From positions 1-28,158 of the IMG/VR virus record IMGVR_UViG_3300047444_000183: 28,158 nt of DNA; one strand, 5' to 3'. Shown one piece after another: positions 1 to 6,491 of the stretch. Each line of letters starts with the position of its first letter. Positions within the stretch are counted from its first letter, which is position 1. This stretch comes from a virus. The translations under genes and the position numbers were made by a program. The notes under the pieces are model-generated. The model searched no databases. It worked only from the letters and a program-made list of their open reading frames with translations, and was not told the DNA's origin.

Positions 1-6
1 CTACGC

Positions 7-219
7 ATGAGCAGCGTTAAGCGCCCCTGGATCGATCCTGATAGCTACCAGTACCAGCGGAAGGCCGACAGCCTCGCCCGTGATCACGTAGATATCCACC
101 AGTGCCAGAAGTGCTGGAACCCGGTGATCAACGGCTACTGCTGCCACACCTGTGGCTCTCAGCACCCCCGCTGGACCAAGGAACAAGAGGACGAATGGAA
201 CGAGGGTTACGACCCATGA
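7..219 (+). CDS. small zinc-ribbon protein (70 aa), unknown function
   Basis: The product has two Cys pairs, CQKC at about residues 33-36 and CHTC at about 46-49 (the latter preceded by another Cys), followed by a His. This is the spacing of a small zinc ribbon. The C-terminal third is acidic. The ATG at 7 is the first start visible in the window, so a start further upstream cannot be excluded. The stop overlaps the next gene in an ATGA, indicating translational coupling and membership of the metabolism operon. The fold is inferred from the Cys pattern only. A nucleic-acid-binding or adaptor role is possible but no specific function is claimed. Confidence 0.7.
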   Translation: MSSVKRPWIDPDSYQYQRKADSLARDHVDIHQCQKCWNPVINGYCCHTCGSQHPRWTKEQEDEWNEGYDP

Positions 220-395
220 GACTGATCGTTCGATGTGTTGATCGGACGGTCTTCGAAGTGGACAGGCGGTCTTTAGAGGCCAGAAGCTGTAGTCATTACG
301 ATGCTTACTGCTTCACCGATCCTGAGCCATGCGTCGAGTACATAGAGTTCACCGATTGGTGTCGAAGGAGATTACATGACCCAGATCACTGCTGA
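216..395 (+). CDS. small hypothetical protein (59 aa)
   Basis: This 59-aa frame begins at the ATG that overlaps the stop of the preceding gene (ATGA) and runs 20 bases into thyX. The product starts MRLIVRCVDR and is rich in Cys, Arg and acidic residues, with no membrane segment. It looks like a compact beta-hairpin protein similar in style to the 57-aa product at 2116-2289, which starts MIRLILKA and has a comparable hydrophobic, then 'V-W/F-V-D' pattern. The coupling to both neighbours is the main support for it being a gene. Function unknown. Confidence 0.6.
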   Translation: MRLIVRCVDRTVFEVDRRSLEARSCSHYDAYCFTDPEPCVEYIEFTDWCRRRLHDPDHC

Positions 396-1089
396 ATACA
401 TCGACCACATGGGGGATGACCTCTCGGTGGTCCGTGCGGCCCGTGTGAGCTTTTCGGCTGACACATCCTTAGGAGGATACAGGCGCAGCGCCCAATTCGA
501 TTATGTCGATGGCACCCGCGTCCCTCGCCTTGAGTGCGGAGGGCTGGACGCGAAGGACAAGAAGCTCATCACCTACCTCGCCAAGCACCACCACTGGACA
601 CCCTTCGCTCACACGGTAATCACCCTGCGTGTCTCGGCCCCCGTGCCGATCAGGACGCAGTGCTTCAAGCACAAGCAGGGGTTCGTGGAGAACGAAGAGA
701 GCAGGCGGTACATCAAGTCCACGCCTGTTCTCTATGTGCCTGAGAGTTTCCGTAAGGCCCCTGAAGAGGGCAAGCAGAAGCAAGGGTCTGATGGTGTCCA
801 TCCCCGTAGTGATGAGTGGCTCGATGTTTACAAGCTGACCTGTCAGGCATCCATCAGCCTCTATGAGCAGATGGTTGCTAAGGGTGTCTGCCCTGAGCAG
901 GCCCGCCTCGTCCTCCCCCAGGGCTGCATCGTCAACTGGTACTGGACAGGGAGCCTCGCGGCCTTCGCTAGGTTCTACGAGCAACGCACCGATCCCCACG
1001 CCCAACAAGAAATCCAAGGCCTCGCCAAGATCATTGGTGGGCTTATCGAACCCCTATTCCCCATCTCCTGGAAAGAGCTGACCAAATGA
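376..1089 (+). CDS. thyX: flavin-dependent thymidylate synthase ThyX
   Basis: ThyX makes dTMP from dUMP using methylenetetrahydrofolate and reduced FAD. The 237-aa product carries the family signature in variant form: KHK at residues 98-100 replaces the usual RHR, and NEESRRY (106-112) matches the NExSxRY half. The C-terminal half has the typical ARLVLPQ and WTGSLAAFARFYEQRTDPHAQQEI blocks (in two pieces: WTGSLAAFARF and RTDPHAQ), which contribute to substrate binding. Length is normal for the family. The ATG at 376 follows AAGGAG at 366-371 with good spacing and lies inside the end of the preceding gene. The stop overlaps the next start (ATGA). Together with the class II RNR it supplies dNTPs for phage replication independently of a host ThyA. 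Confidence 0.95.
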   Translation: MTQITAEYIDHMGDDLSVVRAARVSFSADTSLGGYRRSAQFDYVDGTRVPRLECGGLDAKDKKLITYLAKHHHWTPFAHTVITLRVSAPVPIRTQCFKHKQGFVENEESRRYIKSTPVLYVPESFRKAPEEGKQKQGSDGVHPRSDEWLDVYKLTCQASISLYEQMVAKGVCPEQARLVLPQGCIVNWYWTGSLAAFARFYEQRTDPHAQQEIQGLAKIIGGLIEPLFPISWKELTK

Positions 1090-1301
1090 GCTTCTGGAAC
1101 CCCCGCAAGTCCGTCGAGACCCTCACGGCCTCCCTCAGCAAGATCGTGGAAGACCTCCACCTCCACGCCACGGTTCAATCGGACCACGGCGAACACAAGA
1201 CGGCCAAGGCTGACGTCCTCAATGAAGAGGCTGATCGGCATCACGCGGAAGCCTTTAAGGCCCGTGCTGTGGCTAACAAGATCAACACGCTCCTGAGCTG
1301 A
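1086..1301 (+). CDS. small helical, His-rich protein (71 aa)
   Basis: The start overlaps the thyX stop (ATGA). The product is almost wholly predicted helix, rich in His, Ala, Lys and Glu, with heptad-like spacing of Leu, Val and Ile from about residue 10 to the end, so it is probably a coiled coil. There are no Cys residues and no membrane segment. Small coiled-coil proteins of this look are common in podophage early operons but I cannot name a family. Function unknown. Confidence 0.65.
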   Translation: MSFWNPRKSVETLTASLSKIVEDLHLHATVQSDHGEHKTAKADVLNEEADRHHAEAFKARAVANKINTLLS

Positions 1302-1311
1302 GGAAATCACC

Positions 1312-1635
1312 ATGCTGACCCAAGAAAACTACACGATCTCCAGGGCTGACCTGAAGGACACCCTGCGCACCCTGGTGCAGTCCCAGAAGAAAATCAGCGC
1401 CATCCGTCTGGTGCGCTCTGTCACCGGCTGGGGCCTCAAGGAATCGAAGGACTATGTCGAGAGCGACATGGAGGACACCTATCCGGTGGGCGCGAAGGTC
1501 CAGACGACCTGGGGTGAGAAGTGTATCGTTCAGGGCGTCAACCCGCGCACCTCAGGCACCCAGTATTGGCTGGTTGATGAGCGTGGTGAAGCCTGCACGT
1601 ACTCGCAGAGTGACATCAAGAGCCTCGCGGTCTGA
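1312..1635 (+). CDS. protein with a ribosomal L7/L12 C-terminal-domain-like motif
   Basis: The 107-aa product has two parts. Residues about 24-52 contain KKISAIRLVRSVTGWGLKE followed by SKDYVES. This closely resembles the bacterial L7/L12 C-terminal domain (KVAVIKAVRxxTGLGLKEAKDLVE), whose two helices and GLGLKE turn contact elongation factors on the ribosome. Residues about 55-107 form a beta-rich tail (PVGAKVQTTWGEK..QYWLVDERG) that could be a small SH3-like barrel. The dimerisation domain and flexible hinge of real L12 are absent, so this is not a full ribosomal protein. A Shine-Dalgarno AGGAAA lies just upstream of the ATG. The stop overlaps the next gene (TGATG). The motif match is seen in sequence; a ribosomal role is inference. 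Confidence 0.8.
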   Translation: MLTQENYTISRADLKDTLRTLVQSQKKISAIRLVRSVTGWGLKESKDYVESDMEDTYPVGAKVQTTWGEKCIVQGVNPRTSGTQYWLVDERGEACTYSQSDIKSLAV

Positions 1636-1919
1636 TGTACTTCACGATCATCGCCCAGCAGGGCTGCGAGTACTGCGCCAAGGCCCGAGAGCTTCTCTTC
1701 GACCACGGCCACTCCTTCGACTACCTCACCCTCGACAACAAGCCTGAGGTCAAGGACTTCGTGAAGGCCATTGGGTTCCCCACGGTCCCGATCATCTTCG
1801 CAAGTAAGCAGGCGAAGTCTGCGTCTTCTAAGACCGAGAAGGGCTATCCGACGCTCGTTGGCACCTACGAAGACCTCAAGTCCTTCCTCGCCTTCTCCTC
1901 ATTCATGAAAGCCTACTGA
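1635..1919 (+). CDS. glutaredoxin-like protein
   Basis: This is a 94-aa thioredoxin-fold protein with a CEYC redox motif at residues 11-14 after a first beta strand (MYFTIIAQQG). The cis-proline block FPTVPIIF sits at about residues 49-56, as in glutaredoxins and NrdH-redoxins. The segment after the cis-Pro is longer and more Lys/Ser-rich than usual before the final helix. Since the same operon ends in a class II RNR whose C-terminal cysteines must be re-reduced each turnover, this is a plausible electron donor. That partnership is inferred from context. Start and stop overlap both neighbours (TGATG). Confidence 0.88.
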   Translation: MYFTIIAQQGCEYCAKARELLFDHGHSFDYLTLDNKPEVKDFVKAIGFPTVPIIFASKQAKSASSKTEKGYPTLVGTYEDLKSFLAFSSFMKAY

Positions 1920-2116
1920 TGACCACTTTGAAAACCACCGACTGCACCAAGAAGGGCGCGAACATCGTATGCCCGTCCTGTGGCCGCTCGGCCCCCGATT
2001 GGTGCGGCGAGAACCAGCCGGAGACCGTCGAGACCCCGGCGCTGATCCCCACCGGCTCCGATCTGCCGCAAGAGGACGAGGCTCAGCCTGCTCCCACCAC
2101 CAAGAAGGCCAAGTGA
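1919..2116 (+). CDS. small Cys-rich protein with acidic/Pro-rich tail (65 aa)
   Basis: The N-terminal half has a CPSCG motif at about residues 18-22 plus flanking Cys at about 9 and 29, suggesting a small zinc-binding knuckle. The C-terminal half is Pro/Glu/Thr/Ala-rich and probably disordered, ending in a Lys-rich TTKKAK. The gene is coupled to both neighbours by TGATG-type overlaps. It is the second of three proteins in this arm with a Cys-cluster zinc-finger-like pattern. Function unknown. Confidence 0.65.
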   Translation: MTTLKTTDCTKKGANIVCPSCGRSAPDWCGENQPETVETPALIPTGSDLPQEDEAQPAPTTKKAK

Positions 2117-2289
2117 TGATCCGCCTGATACTCAAGGCCACCAATCAGGCTTTCCTGCTCCGTGAAGACCTCATCCTCTCGGTCACTGAAGGCACGGATT
2201 GCCGCTTGGTGTGGATCAACCATGAGGACAAGACCGTCTACGAGGTGATCGACACCATGGACGAAATCTGGGACTTGCTGGAGCAATGA
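2116..2289 (+). CDS. small hypothetical protein (57 aa)
   Basis: This frame uses the ATG embedded in the previous stop (TGATG at 2114-2118) and ends four bases into the exonuclease gene. The product starts MIRLILKATNQAF, then has a run of acidic and hydrophobic residues consistent with two or three beta strands and one short helix (DTMDEIWDLLE). No motif is recognised. The operon position and overlap at both ends support it as a true gene. Confidence 0.65.
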   Translation: MIRLILKATNQAFLLREDLILSVTEGTDCRLVWINHEDKTVYEVIDTMDEIWDLLEQ

Positions 2290-3014
2290 GCCTCAAGCCT
2301 CTGCTCCTACTGGACGGCGACCTGATCCTGTATCGGAACGCCATCGCCTGTGAGCGGGAAGTCAAGTTTGATGCGGAAAACTGGGTTCTCTTCTGCAACG
2401 AAGAGCGCGCCTGGGATAACATCCAAGCAGCCATCGAGCATTACAAGGTCGTGCTGAAGTCCGACAATGTGGTCCTGGTGTTCTCCGAGGGGAAATCCTT
2501 CCGCTATCAAATCCATCCCGAGTATAAGGCCAATAGGCAGGAGACGAGGAAACCGCTTGGTTACTCTTCGCTAGTCGCGAGGGCGCGTGAGGCTTACGAA
2601 AGTAAGTCTTTCGCGGGCCTTGAGGCTGACGATGTGATGGGCATTATGTCCACCACGAAGGGGAAAGCTAAGCGGATCATCGTTTCTGATGACAAGGACA
2701 TGAAGACCATTCCTGGCCTTCTGTATCGTCAGGGTGAGCTTATGGAGATCACCGAGTCCCAGGCTGACTACTGGCATATGTACCAGACGCTCCTTGGGGA
2801 CACTGCGGACAACTTCAAGGGCCTCCCTGGGGTTGGCGAAAAGACCGCCGAGAAGCTCCTCGCCAAGGATCACTCCTGGGAGACCGTGGTGAAGGCCTTT
2901 GAGGCCAAGAAGCTCACCGCAGAAGACGCCCTGATCCAAGCCCGCCTCGCTCGCATCCTGCGGGCCTCCGATTGGAATGCAACCACCAAGGAACCCATCA
3001 TTTGGACACCGTAA
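2286..3014 (+). CDS. 5'-3' exonuclease / flap nuclease (T7 gp6-FEN family)
   Basis: The 242-aa product has the metal-binding acidic residues of the PIN/FEN fold: LLLLDGD at residues 6-12, GLEADD at 111-116 and VSDDKD at 133-138. The helix-hairpin-helix/H3TH block GDTADN..GLPGVGEKTAEKLL spans about 171-192 and binds duplex DNA beyond the junction. YKANR at 80-84 matches the helical-arch region. In phages this enzyme degrades host DNA to nucleotides and removes primers and flaps. Length is slightly short but complete for the T7/T5-type nucleases. The start overlaps the preceding stop (ATGA). The end overlaps the TTG-started DUF3310 gene by 13 bases. Confidence 0.92.
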   Translation: MSLKPLLLLDGDLILYRNAIACEREVKFDAENWVLFCNEERAWDNIQAAIEHYKVVLKSDNVVLVFSEGKSFRYQIHPEYKANRQETRKPLGYSSLVARAREAYESKSFAGLEADDVMGIMSTTKGKAKRIIVSDDKDMKTIPGLLYRQGELMEITESQADYWHMYQTLLGDTADNFKGLPGVGEKTAEKLLAKDHSWETVVKAFEAKKLTAEDALIQARLARILRASDWNATTKEPIIWTP

Positions 3015-3439
3015 GTAGCGCAGCTACGGCTGCTACCAACACCCTCTGCACCAAGTGCCTGACCTACTATCCTGAAGGCACTGAGCATGCCTGTGACACC
3101 GAGAAGCTGGCCGTGGTGAACATGTTCCGTGCGGACCCTTCTGAGGCCCCTCAGGAGGCCGCTGAGGCCCCTGCGACCCTTCCGGCCCCTACGGTAGCCC
3201 CTGAGGCTCCTGTGGCCCCTGTGAAGTCTGATGGCGGCTCTACGTCCTACTACGACTTCCCTGCGGGCTTCACGACCCTGATGGACATCATCGAGTTCAA
3301 GCAGATGAGCTTTGGACGCGGGAACATCTTCAAGGCCGCGATGCGCCTGGGCGCGAAGGACTCGGCCACGGAGATGTACGACCTCAACAAGATCATTTGG
3401 TTTGCCGAAAGGCGTAAAGCGGAGCTTGCGAAGATATGA
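3002..3439 (+). CDS. zinc-knuckle plus DUF3310 (T7 gp1.7-like) protein, TTG start
   Basis: I place the start at the TTG at 3002 because AAGGAA (2988-2993) sits 8 bases upstream; another in-frame TTG at 2972 lacks such a site. The 145-aa product has three parts. A putative zinc knuckle uses C16, C19, H29 and C31. A Pro/Ala/Glu-rich disordered linker covers about residues 40-78. A C-terminal DUF3310 domain covers about 81-145 (DIIEFKQMSFGRGN, KDSATEMYDLNKIIWFAE). DUF3310 is the family of T7 gp1.7, a nucleotide kinase, so a role in nucleotide metabolism fits the neighbours. The zinc-finger/linker fusion is unusual. The stop overlaps the next start (ATGA). Confidence 0.85.
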   Translation: MDTVSSAATAATNTLCTKCLTYYPEGTEHACDTEKLAVVNMFRADPSEAPQEAAEAPATLPAPTVAPEAPVAPVKSDGGSTSYYDFPAGFTTLMDIIEFKQMSFGRGNIFKAAMRLGAKDSATEMYDLNKIIWFAERRKAELAKI

Positions 3440-3852
3440 CCACTGAAGCCCCTAAGAAGACCGCCCGTGACCTCGTCCAGGAGTTCCTGACGGCGTTCAA
3501 CCACAACCCCTCCGACGAGCTGTGCCTCGATCTGATCCGCGAGGAGACCAAGGAAGTCGCTCAGGCGGCTGCTGATCTGCTCAAAGAATTCTGCGACCTG
3601 ATCTACGTGCTGGAGCAGGCGGGCCTCCGTGGTGTCGGCCTGGATAAGCTCGACGGCCAGACCCTGGCGAACATTGCCATCCTGTTCAAGAACTACGGCC
3701 ATGTGTTTGACCCGGTGTTCGAACAGGCTTTCGAGCGGGTCCATGAGAGCAACATGAGCAAGTTGGTGGGTGGCAAGCCGCTGCGCCGGGAAGACGGCAA
3801 GGTGCTTAAGGGTCCGAATTACAAAGCCCCTGACCTGATCGATCTGATCTAA
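3436..3852 (+). CDS. MazG-like / phosphoribosyl-ATP pyrophosphohydrolase-like protein
   Basis: The 138-aa product contains LIREETKEV and, about 15 residues later, LLKEFCDLIYVL. This is the ExxE...ExxD arrangement that coordinates Mg2+ in all-alpha NTP pyrophosphatases (MazG/HisE/dUTPase-2 superfamily). The C-terminal part, with RVHESNMSKL and DGKVLKGPNYKAPDL, is characteristic of the phage branch of this family. The likely reaction is hydrolysis of a nucleoside triphosphate to the monophosphate and PPi, either sanitising dNTP pools or altering host signalling nucleotides. The substrate cannot be read from sequence. It is coupled to the DUF3310 gene by ATGA. Confidence 0.88.
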   Translation: MTTEAPKKTARDLVQEFLTAFNHNPSDELCLDLIREETKEVAQAAADLLKEFCDLIYVLEQAGLRGVGLDKLDGQTLANIAILFKNYGHVFDPVFEQAFERVHESNMSKLVGGKPLRREDGKVLKGPNYKAPDLIDLI

Positions 3853-3862
3853 GGAGAACGTG

Positions 3863-4072
3863 ATGATTACCAAAGTGAAACTGAAGGTCGAACAGCCTAC
3901 CACTGAGACCCTCAATGTCTCTGATGGCGGTGAGCTGAAGTATGCCGTGACTCTAGGCATGGGCCTTGTCGTTGGGTTGTTTGCTCATCGCGACTATGCC
4001 GAGGTGTACGTGAAGGCCTTCAAGAAGACCCACCCTCACACCGACTTCAGCATCCGCGAAGTGGCTGAATAA
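3863..4072 (+). CDS. small hypothetical protein (69 aa)
   Basis: The ATG at 3863 lies 6 bases after AAGGAG (3851-3856); a GTG directly before it is too close to that site. The product is beta-rich in its first half (KVKLKVEQPTTETLNV), has a short Gly/Val-rich segment (GMGLVVGLFAH) and a basic C-terminal part. No known motif is present. It sits between the MazG-like gene and the small membrane protein, in the same operon. Function unknown. Confidence 0.65.
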   Translation: MITKVKLKVEQPTTETLNVSDGGELKYAVTLGMGLVVGLFAHRDYAEVYVKAFKKTHPHTDFSIREVAE

Positions 4073-4103
4073 CCATACCCTAATACATACAGAAGGACAT
4101 CTA

Positions 4104-4271
4104 ATGCCTTATCTCTTCATTCAATTCGTCGCCCTGGGCCTGTGGTTCACCCTGCCTGCCCTCGCGGCTATCCCCCTGTGGGTCATCCTGATCCCGCTCT
4201 TCGTGGTCCTCCTACGCATCGTGGTAGGCATTGCCTTCGTGGTTGTCTTCGCCTGGGCCTCAGCCAACTGA
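4104..4271 (+). CDS. 55-aa hydrophobic membrane protein
   Basis: This short frame starts at an ATG 6 bases after AGAAGGA (4091-4097) and ends in a TGA that shares a base with the RNR start (TGATG). Nearly the whole product is hydrophobic: two likely transmembrane helices at about residues 4-24 and 25-50, the second rich in Val, Ile, Leu and Phe (PLFVVLLRIVVGIAFVVVF), with one Arg in the middle. It could be a small inner-membrane protein with a regulatory or superinfection role, or a holin-like toxin, but nothing defines its function. The ribosome-binding site and coupling argue that it is real. Confidence 0.75.
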   Translation: MPYLFIQFVALGLWFTLPALAAIPLWVILIPLFVVLLRIVVGIAFVVVFAWASAN

Positions 4272-6253
4272 TGGCTCCCTCAGTACGCGCTGAGGTCATC
4301 ACCCGGCGAACCTATAACCGCCCTTACGAGGACGGTTCGTTTGAGACCTGGGAGCAGACCATTGACCGGGTGATCGGTCACCAGAAGTGGCTCTGGGGAC
4401 GCGCCAGGGGCGGTAAGCCTCTCAAACCAAGTCAAGCGGCTGAGCTTGCTTCCCTTCGGACCCTGATGGTAGACAGAAAAGTTCTGCCCTCAGGTAGGGC
4501 GTTATGGATGGGAGGTACAGAAGTTGGTAGACGCCGTGAATCGTCTCTCTTCAATTGCAGCTTTGGTCGAGTCGAAACCGTTCACGATCTGGTGGATGCT
4601 CTATGGTTACTCTTGCAAGGTTGCGGTGTCGGGTTTGAACCCACTGTCGGAACTCTGTCAGGATTTACAAAGCCAGTTGAGCTTGAGATCATCAGGTCCA
4701 AAAAGACAGATGGAACCCACAAAGGAGTGGAAGGAAACGAAGAGACCTTCACATTCGACACTGCTGCAAATGGATACCACTGGACAATACGAGTCGGTGA
4801 TTCAGCAGAGGCTTGGGCAAAACTCGCCGGGAAGCTTCTGGCGAACAAGAAGAACTGCTCCAAGCTCACCCTCGATTTCTCGGAGATACGTCCTGCGGGC
4901 GTTAGGCTCTCTGGCTACGGCTGGATAAGCTCCGGGGACGAACTGATTGCTGAGAGCATGGCGGCTATCGTCACGCTTCTCAACAAGCAGGCCTGCCAGC
5001 TCCTGACGAGGATGCACATCCTTGACATCCTGAACCACCTTGGTCGGATACTCAGCAGCCGCAGAAGCGCCGAAATAGCTGTGGTGCCTTATGGTGATCC
5101 CGAATGGATCGAATTTGCCAAGGCCAAGAAAGATCACCACTTGCTCAACCCTCAGAGGGCGCAGAGCAACAACAGCCTGATCTTCTACCACAAGCCCTCC
5201 ACTGAAGAACTGTCAGACATCTTCCAGCTCATGGTCGACTCGGGCGGCTCTGAGCCAGGATTCATCAATGGTCAAGCAGCCCTCAAGCGCGCCCCGTGGT
5301 TCAAGGGAGTTAACCCTTGCGCTGAAATCCTTCTGGGAAACAAGAACTTCTGCAACCTTGTTGAAGTCGATCTTCGAAAGTTTAACGGAGACTGGAACGG
5401 CCTGTGTGAGGCTATCCGTCTCGTCGCAAGGGCAAATTATCGCCAAACCTGTGTCAATCTTCGAGATGGCATCCTGCAATCCTCATGGCATGAACTGAAC
5501 GAGTTCTTGAGGTTGTGCGGCGTGGGCCTGACAGGCATCGTCTGTTGGGAGCATCAGCATAGCTCCAAGCACCGGAAGACCCTCCATGACATTGCGGCGC
5601 TCAGCGCACACCACATGGCTGACGAACTGCATCTCCCGAGGCCCAAGGCGATAACCACGCTGAAGCCGAGTGGAACCCTGAGCAAGATCATGGACACCAC
5701 TGAAGGCATCCATAAGCCCCTAGGGAGGTACATCTTCAACAATGTTCGATTTAGTGTTCACGATCCTCTCGTTGATCGTTGTGTGGCTGCTGGCTATCGT
5801 GTGTTCCCTGACCCTTATTCTGACGATGCCGCACTTGTTACATTCCCGGTTGCCTGGGAAGAGGTTGAGTTCGAAACGGTCGAGAGAGACGGCCACACCC
5901 TCTATGTCAACCTGGAGAGTGCCACTGAACAGTTGGACCGCTACAAGGCATGGATGAGCGACTATGTGGATCACAATGCATCCATCACGGTCTCTTATGA
6001 CGTGTCCGAGGTTCCGGCCATCATTGAGTGGCTGAGGACCAATTGGGACACCTATGTAGGCGTCTCGTTCCTGTTCAGGAATGACCCGACGAAGACTGCG
6101 GAAGACCTGGGGTTCCCCTACCTTCCCCAGGAAGTCGTCACCGTGGTGGAATACGATGACTATGTGTCCGGTCTGAAGCCCCTTGAGCTGGTCGACAGCT
6201 CGGTGGAGTTCGAGAACGATGCGTGTTCCACAGGAGCCTGTCCGATCAAGTAA
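4271..6253 (+). CDS. nrdJ: adenosylcobalamin-dependent class II ribonucleotide reductase (monomeric RTPR type)
   Basis: This 660-aa enzyme reduces ribonucleotides to deoxyribonucleotides using a B12-derived radical. Key residues match the Lactobacillus leichmannii type. N348, C350 and E352 lie in NPCAEILL (thiyl radical cysteine, general base and partner). C361 in NFCNLVEV lies exactly 11 residues after C350 and pairs with C96 in SLFNCSF. A C-terminal CSTGACPIK provides the cysteine pair that re-reduces the active site. TTLKPSGTLS is a substrate-phosphate-binding-type loop. The ATG at 4271 overlaps the stop of the membrane-protein gene; an upstream in-frame extension is only a shadow of that gene. 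It is somewhat shorter than the 739-aa prototype, so some peripheral insertions are reduced. Its central part uses more A/T-ending codons than the neighbours. A glutaredoxin-like gene in the operon is a candidate reductant. Confidence 0.95.
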   Translation: MAPSVRAEVITRRTYNRPYEDGSFETWEQTIDRVIGHQKWLWGRARGGKPLKPSQAAELASLRTLMVDRKVLPSGRALWMGGTEVGRRRESSLFNCSFGRVETVHDLVDALWLLLQGCGVGFEPTVGTLSGFTKPVELEIIRSKKTDGTHKGVEGNEETFTFDTAANGYHWTIRVGDSAEAWAKLAGKLLANKKNCSKLTLDFSEIRPAGVRLSGYGWISSGDELIAESMAAIVTLLNKQACQLLTRMHILDILNHLGRILSSRRSAEIAVVPYGDPEWIEFAKAKKDHHLLNPQRAQSNNSLIFYHKPSTEELSDIFQLMVDSGGSEPGFINGQAALKRAPWFKGVNPCAEILLGNKNFCNLVEVDLRKFNGDWNGLCEAIRLVARANYRQTCVNLRDGILQSSWHELNEFLRLCGVGLTGIVCWEHQHSSKHRKTLHDIAALSAHHMADELHLPRPKAITTLKPSGTLSKIMDTTEGIHKPLGRYIFNNVRFSVHDPLVDRCVAAGYRVFPDPYSDDAALVTFPVAWEEVEFETVERDGHTLYVNLESATEQLDRYKAWMSDYVDHNASITVSYDVSEVPAIIEWLRTNWDTYVGVSFLFRNDPTKTAEDLGFPYLPQEVVTVVEYDDYVSGLKPLELVDSSVEFENDACSTGACPIK

Positions 6254-6255
6254 TC

Positions 6256-6470
6256 TGCGGGAATGCTCGCGGAAACCCCTCAGCCGTGGAGAGGCTAAAT
6301 GCCACGGGTAGCTATAGGCGTGACTGAGTGGCGCTCAGATACCTGACCGGGGGAGCCGGTGACAGGCGGGGAGAGACCCGCACAAAGCTTAAAAAAGACA
6401 GATGTGATAATGGCTTAGCTTGCCTTGGGAAACCCTTAGGTTTAACACCTAGCTCGTCACACGGTGACAT
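6256..6470 (+). ncRNA. candidate structured RNA of unknown class in the 3' region of the RNR operon
   Basis: No reading frame is supported here, but complementary segments are dense. TGCGGG (6256-6261) can pair with CCCGCA (6377-6382) to close a domain. CCTC (6278-6281)/GAGG (6291-6294) crosses CCGTGG (6284-6289)/CCACGG (6302-6307), making an H-type pseudoknot with 2-, 1- and 7-base loops. GGTA (6307-6310)/TACC (6340-6343) encloses CTGAG/CTCAG (6324-6328/6334-6338). CCTG plus ACCGG (6342-6350) pairs with CCGGT..CAGG (6356-6366). CGGG/CCCG (6367-6370/6377-6380) is an alternative to the closing helix. Further hairpins are TAGGT/ACCTA (6437-6441/6447-6451) and GTCAC/GTGAC (6456-6460/6464-6468). 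It is followed by a terminator, so it would be transcribed at the end of the operon. Class and function unknown; folding was done by eye. Confidence 0.5.
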
Positions 6471-6491
6471 TTCCCCCCAACGTGCCAAACT

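Noticed and set aside
4081-4097. T7-promoter-like TAATAC before the 55-aa gene
   Set aside because: Only the first six bases match the T7 consensus; the rest (ATACAGAAGG) does not, and no second copy was found.
4142-4270. N-terminal extension of the RNR from an upstream in-frame start
   Set aside because: The extension is Pro/Arg/His-rich and is only the shifted frame of the 55-aa membrane-protein gene, which has its own ribosome-binding site. The ATG at 4271 is coupled to that gene's stop.
6254-6490. Group I intron, cobalamin riboswitch, hammerhead ribozyme or tRNA/tmRNA in the RNR 3' region
   Set aside because: No group I P7 strand pair, no B12-box sequence, no CUGANGA/GAAA core and no T-loop GGTTCGA were found. 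The RNR gene also ends normally in CSTGACPIK, so nothing needs splicing.
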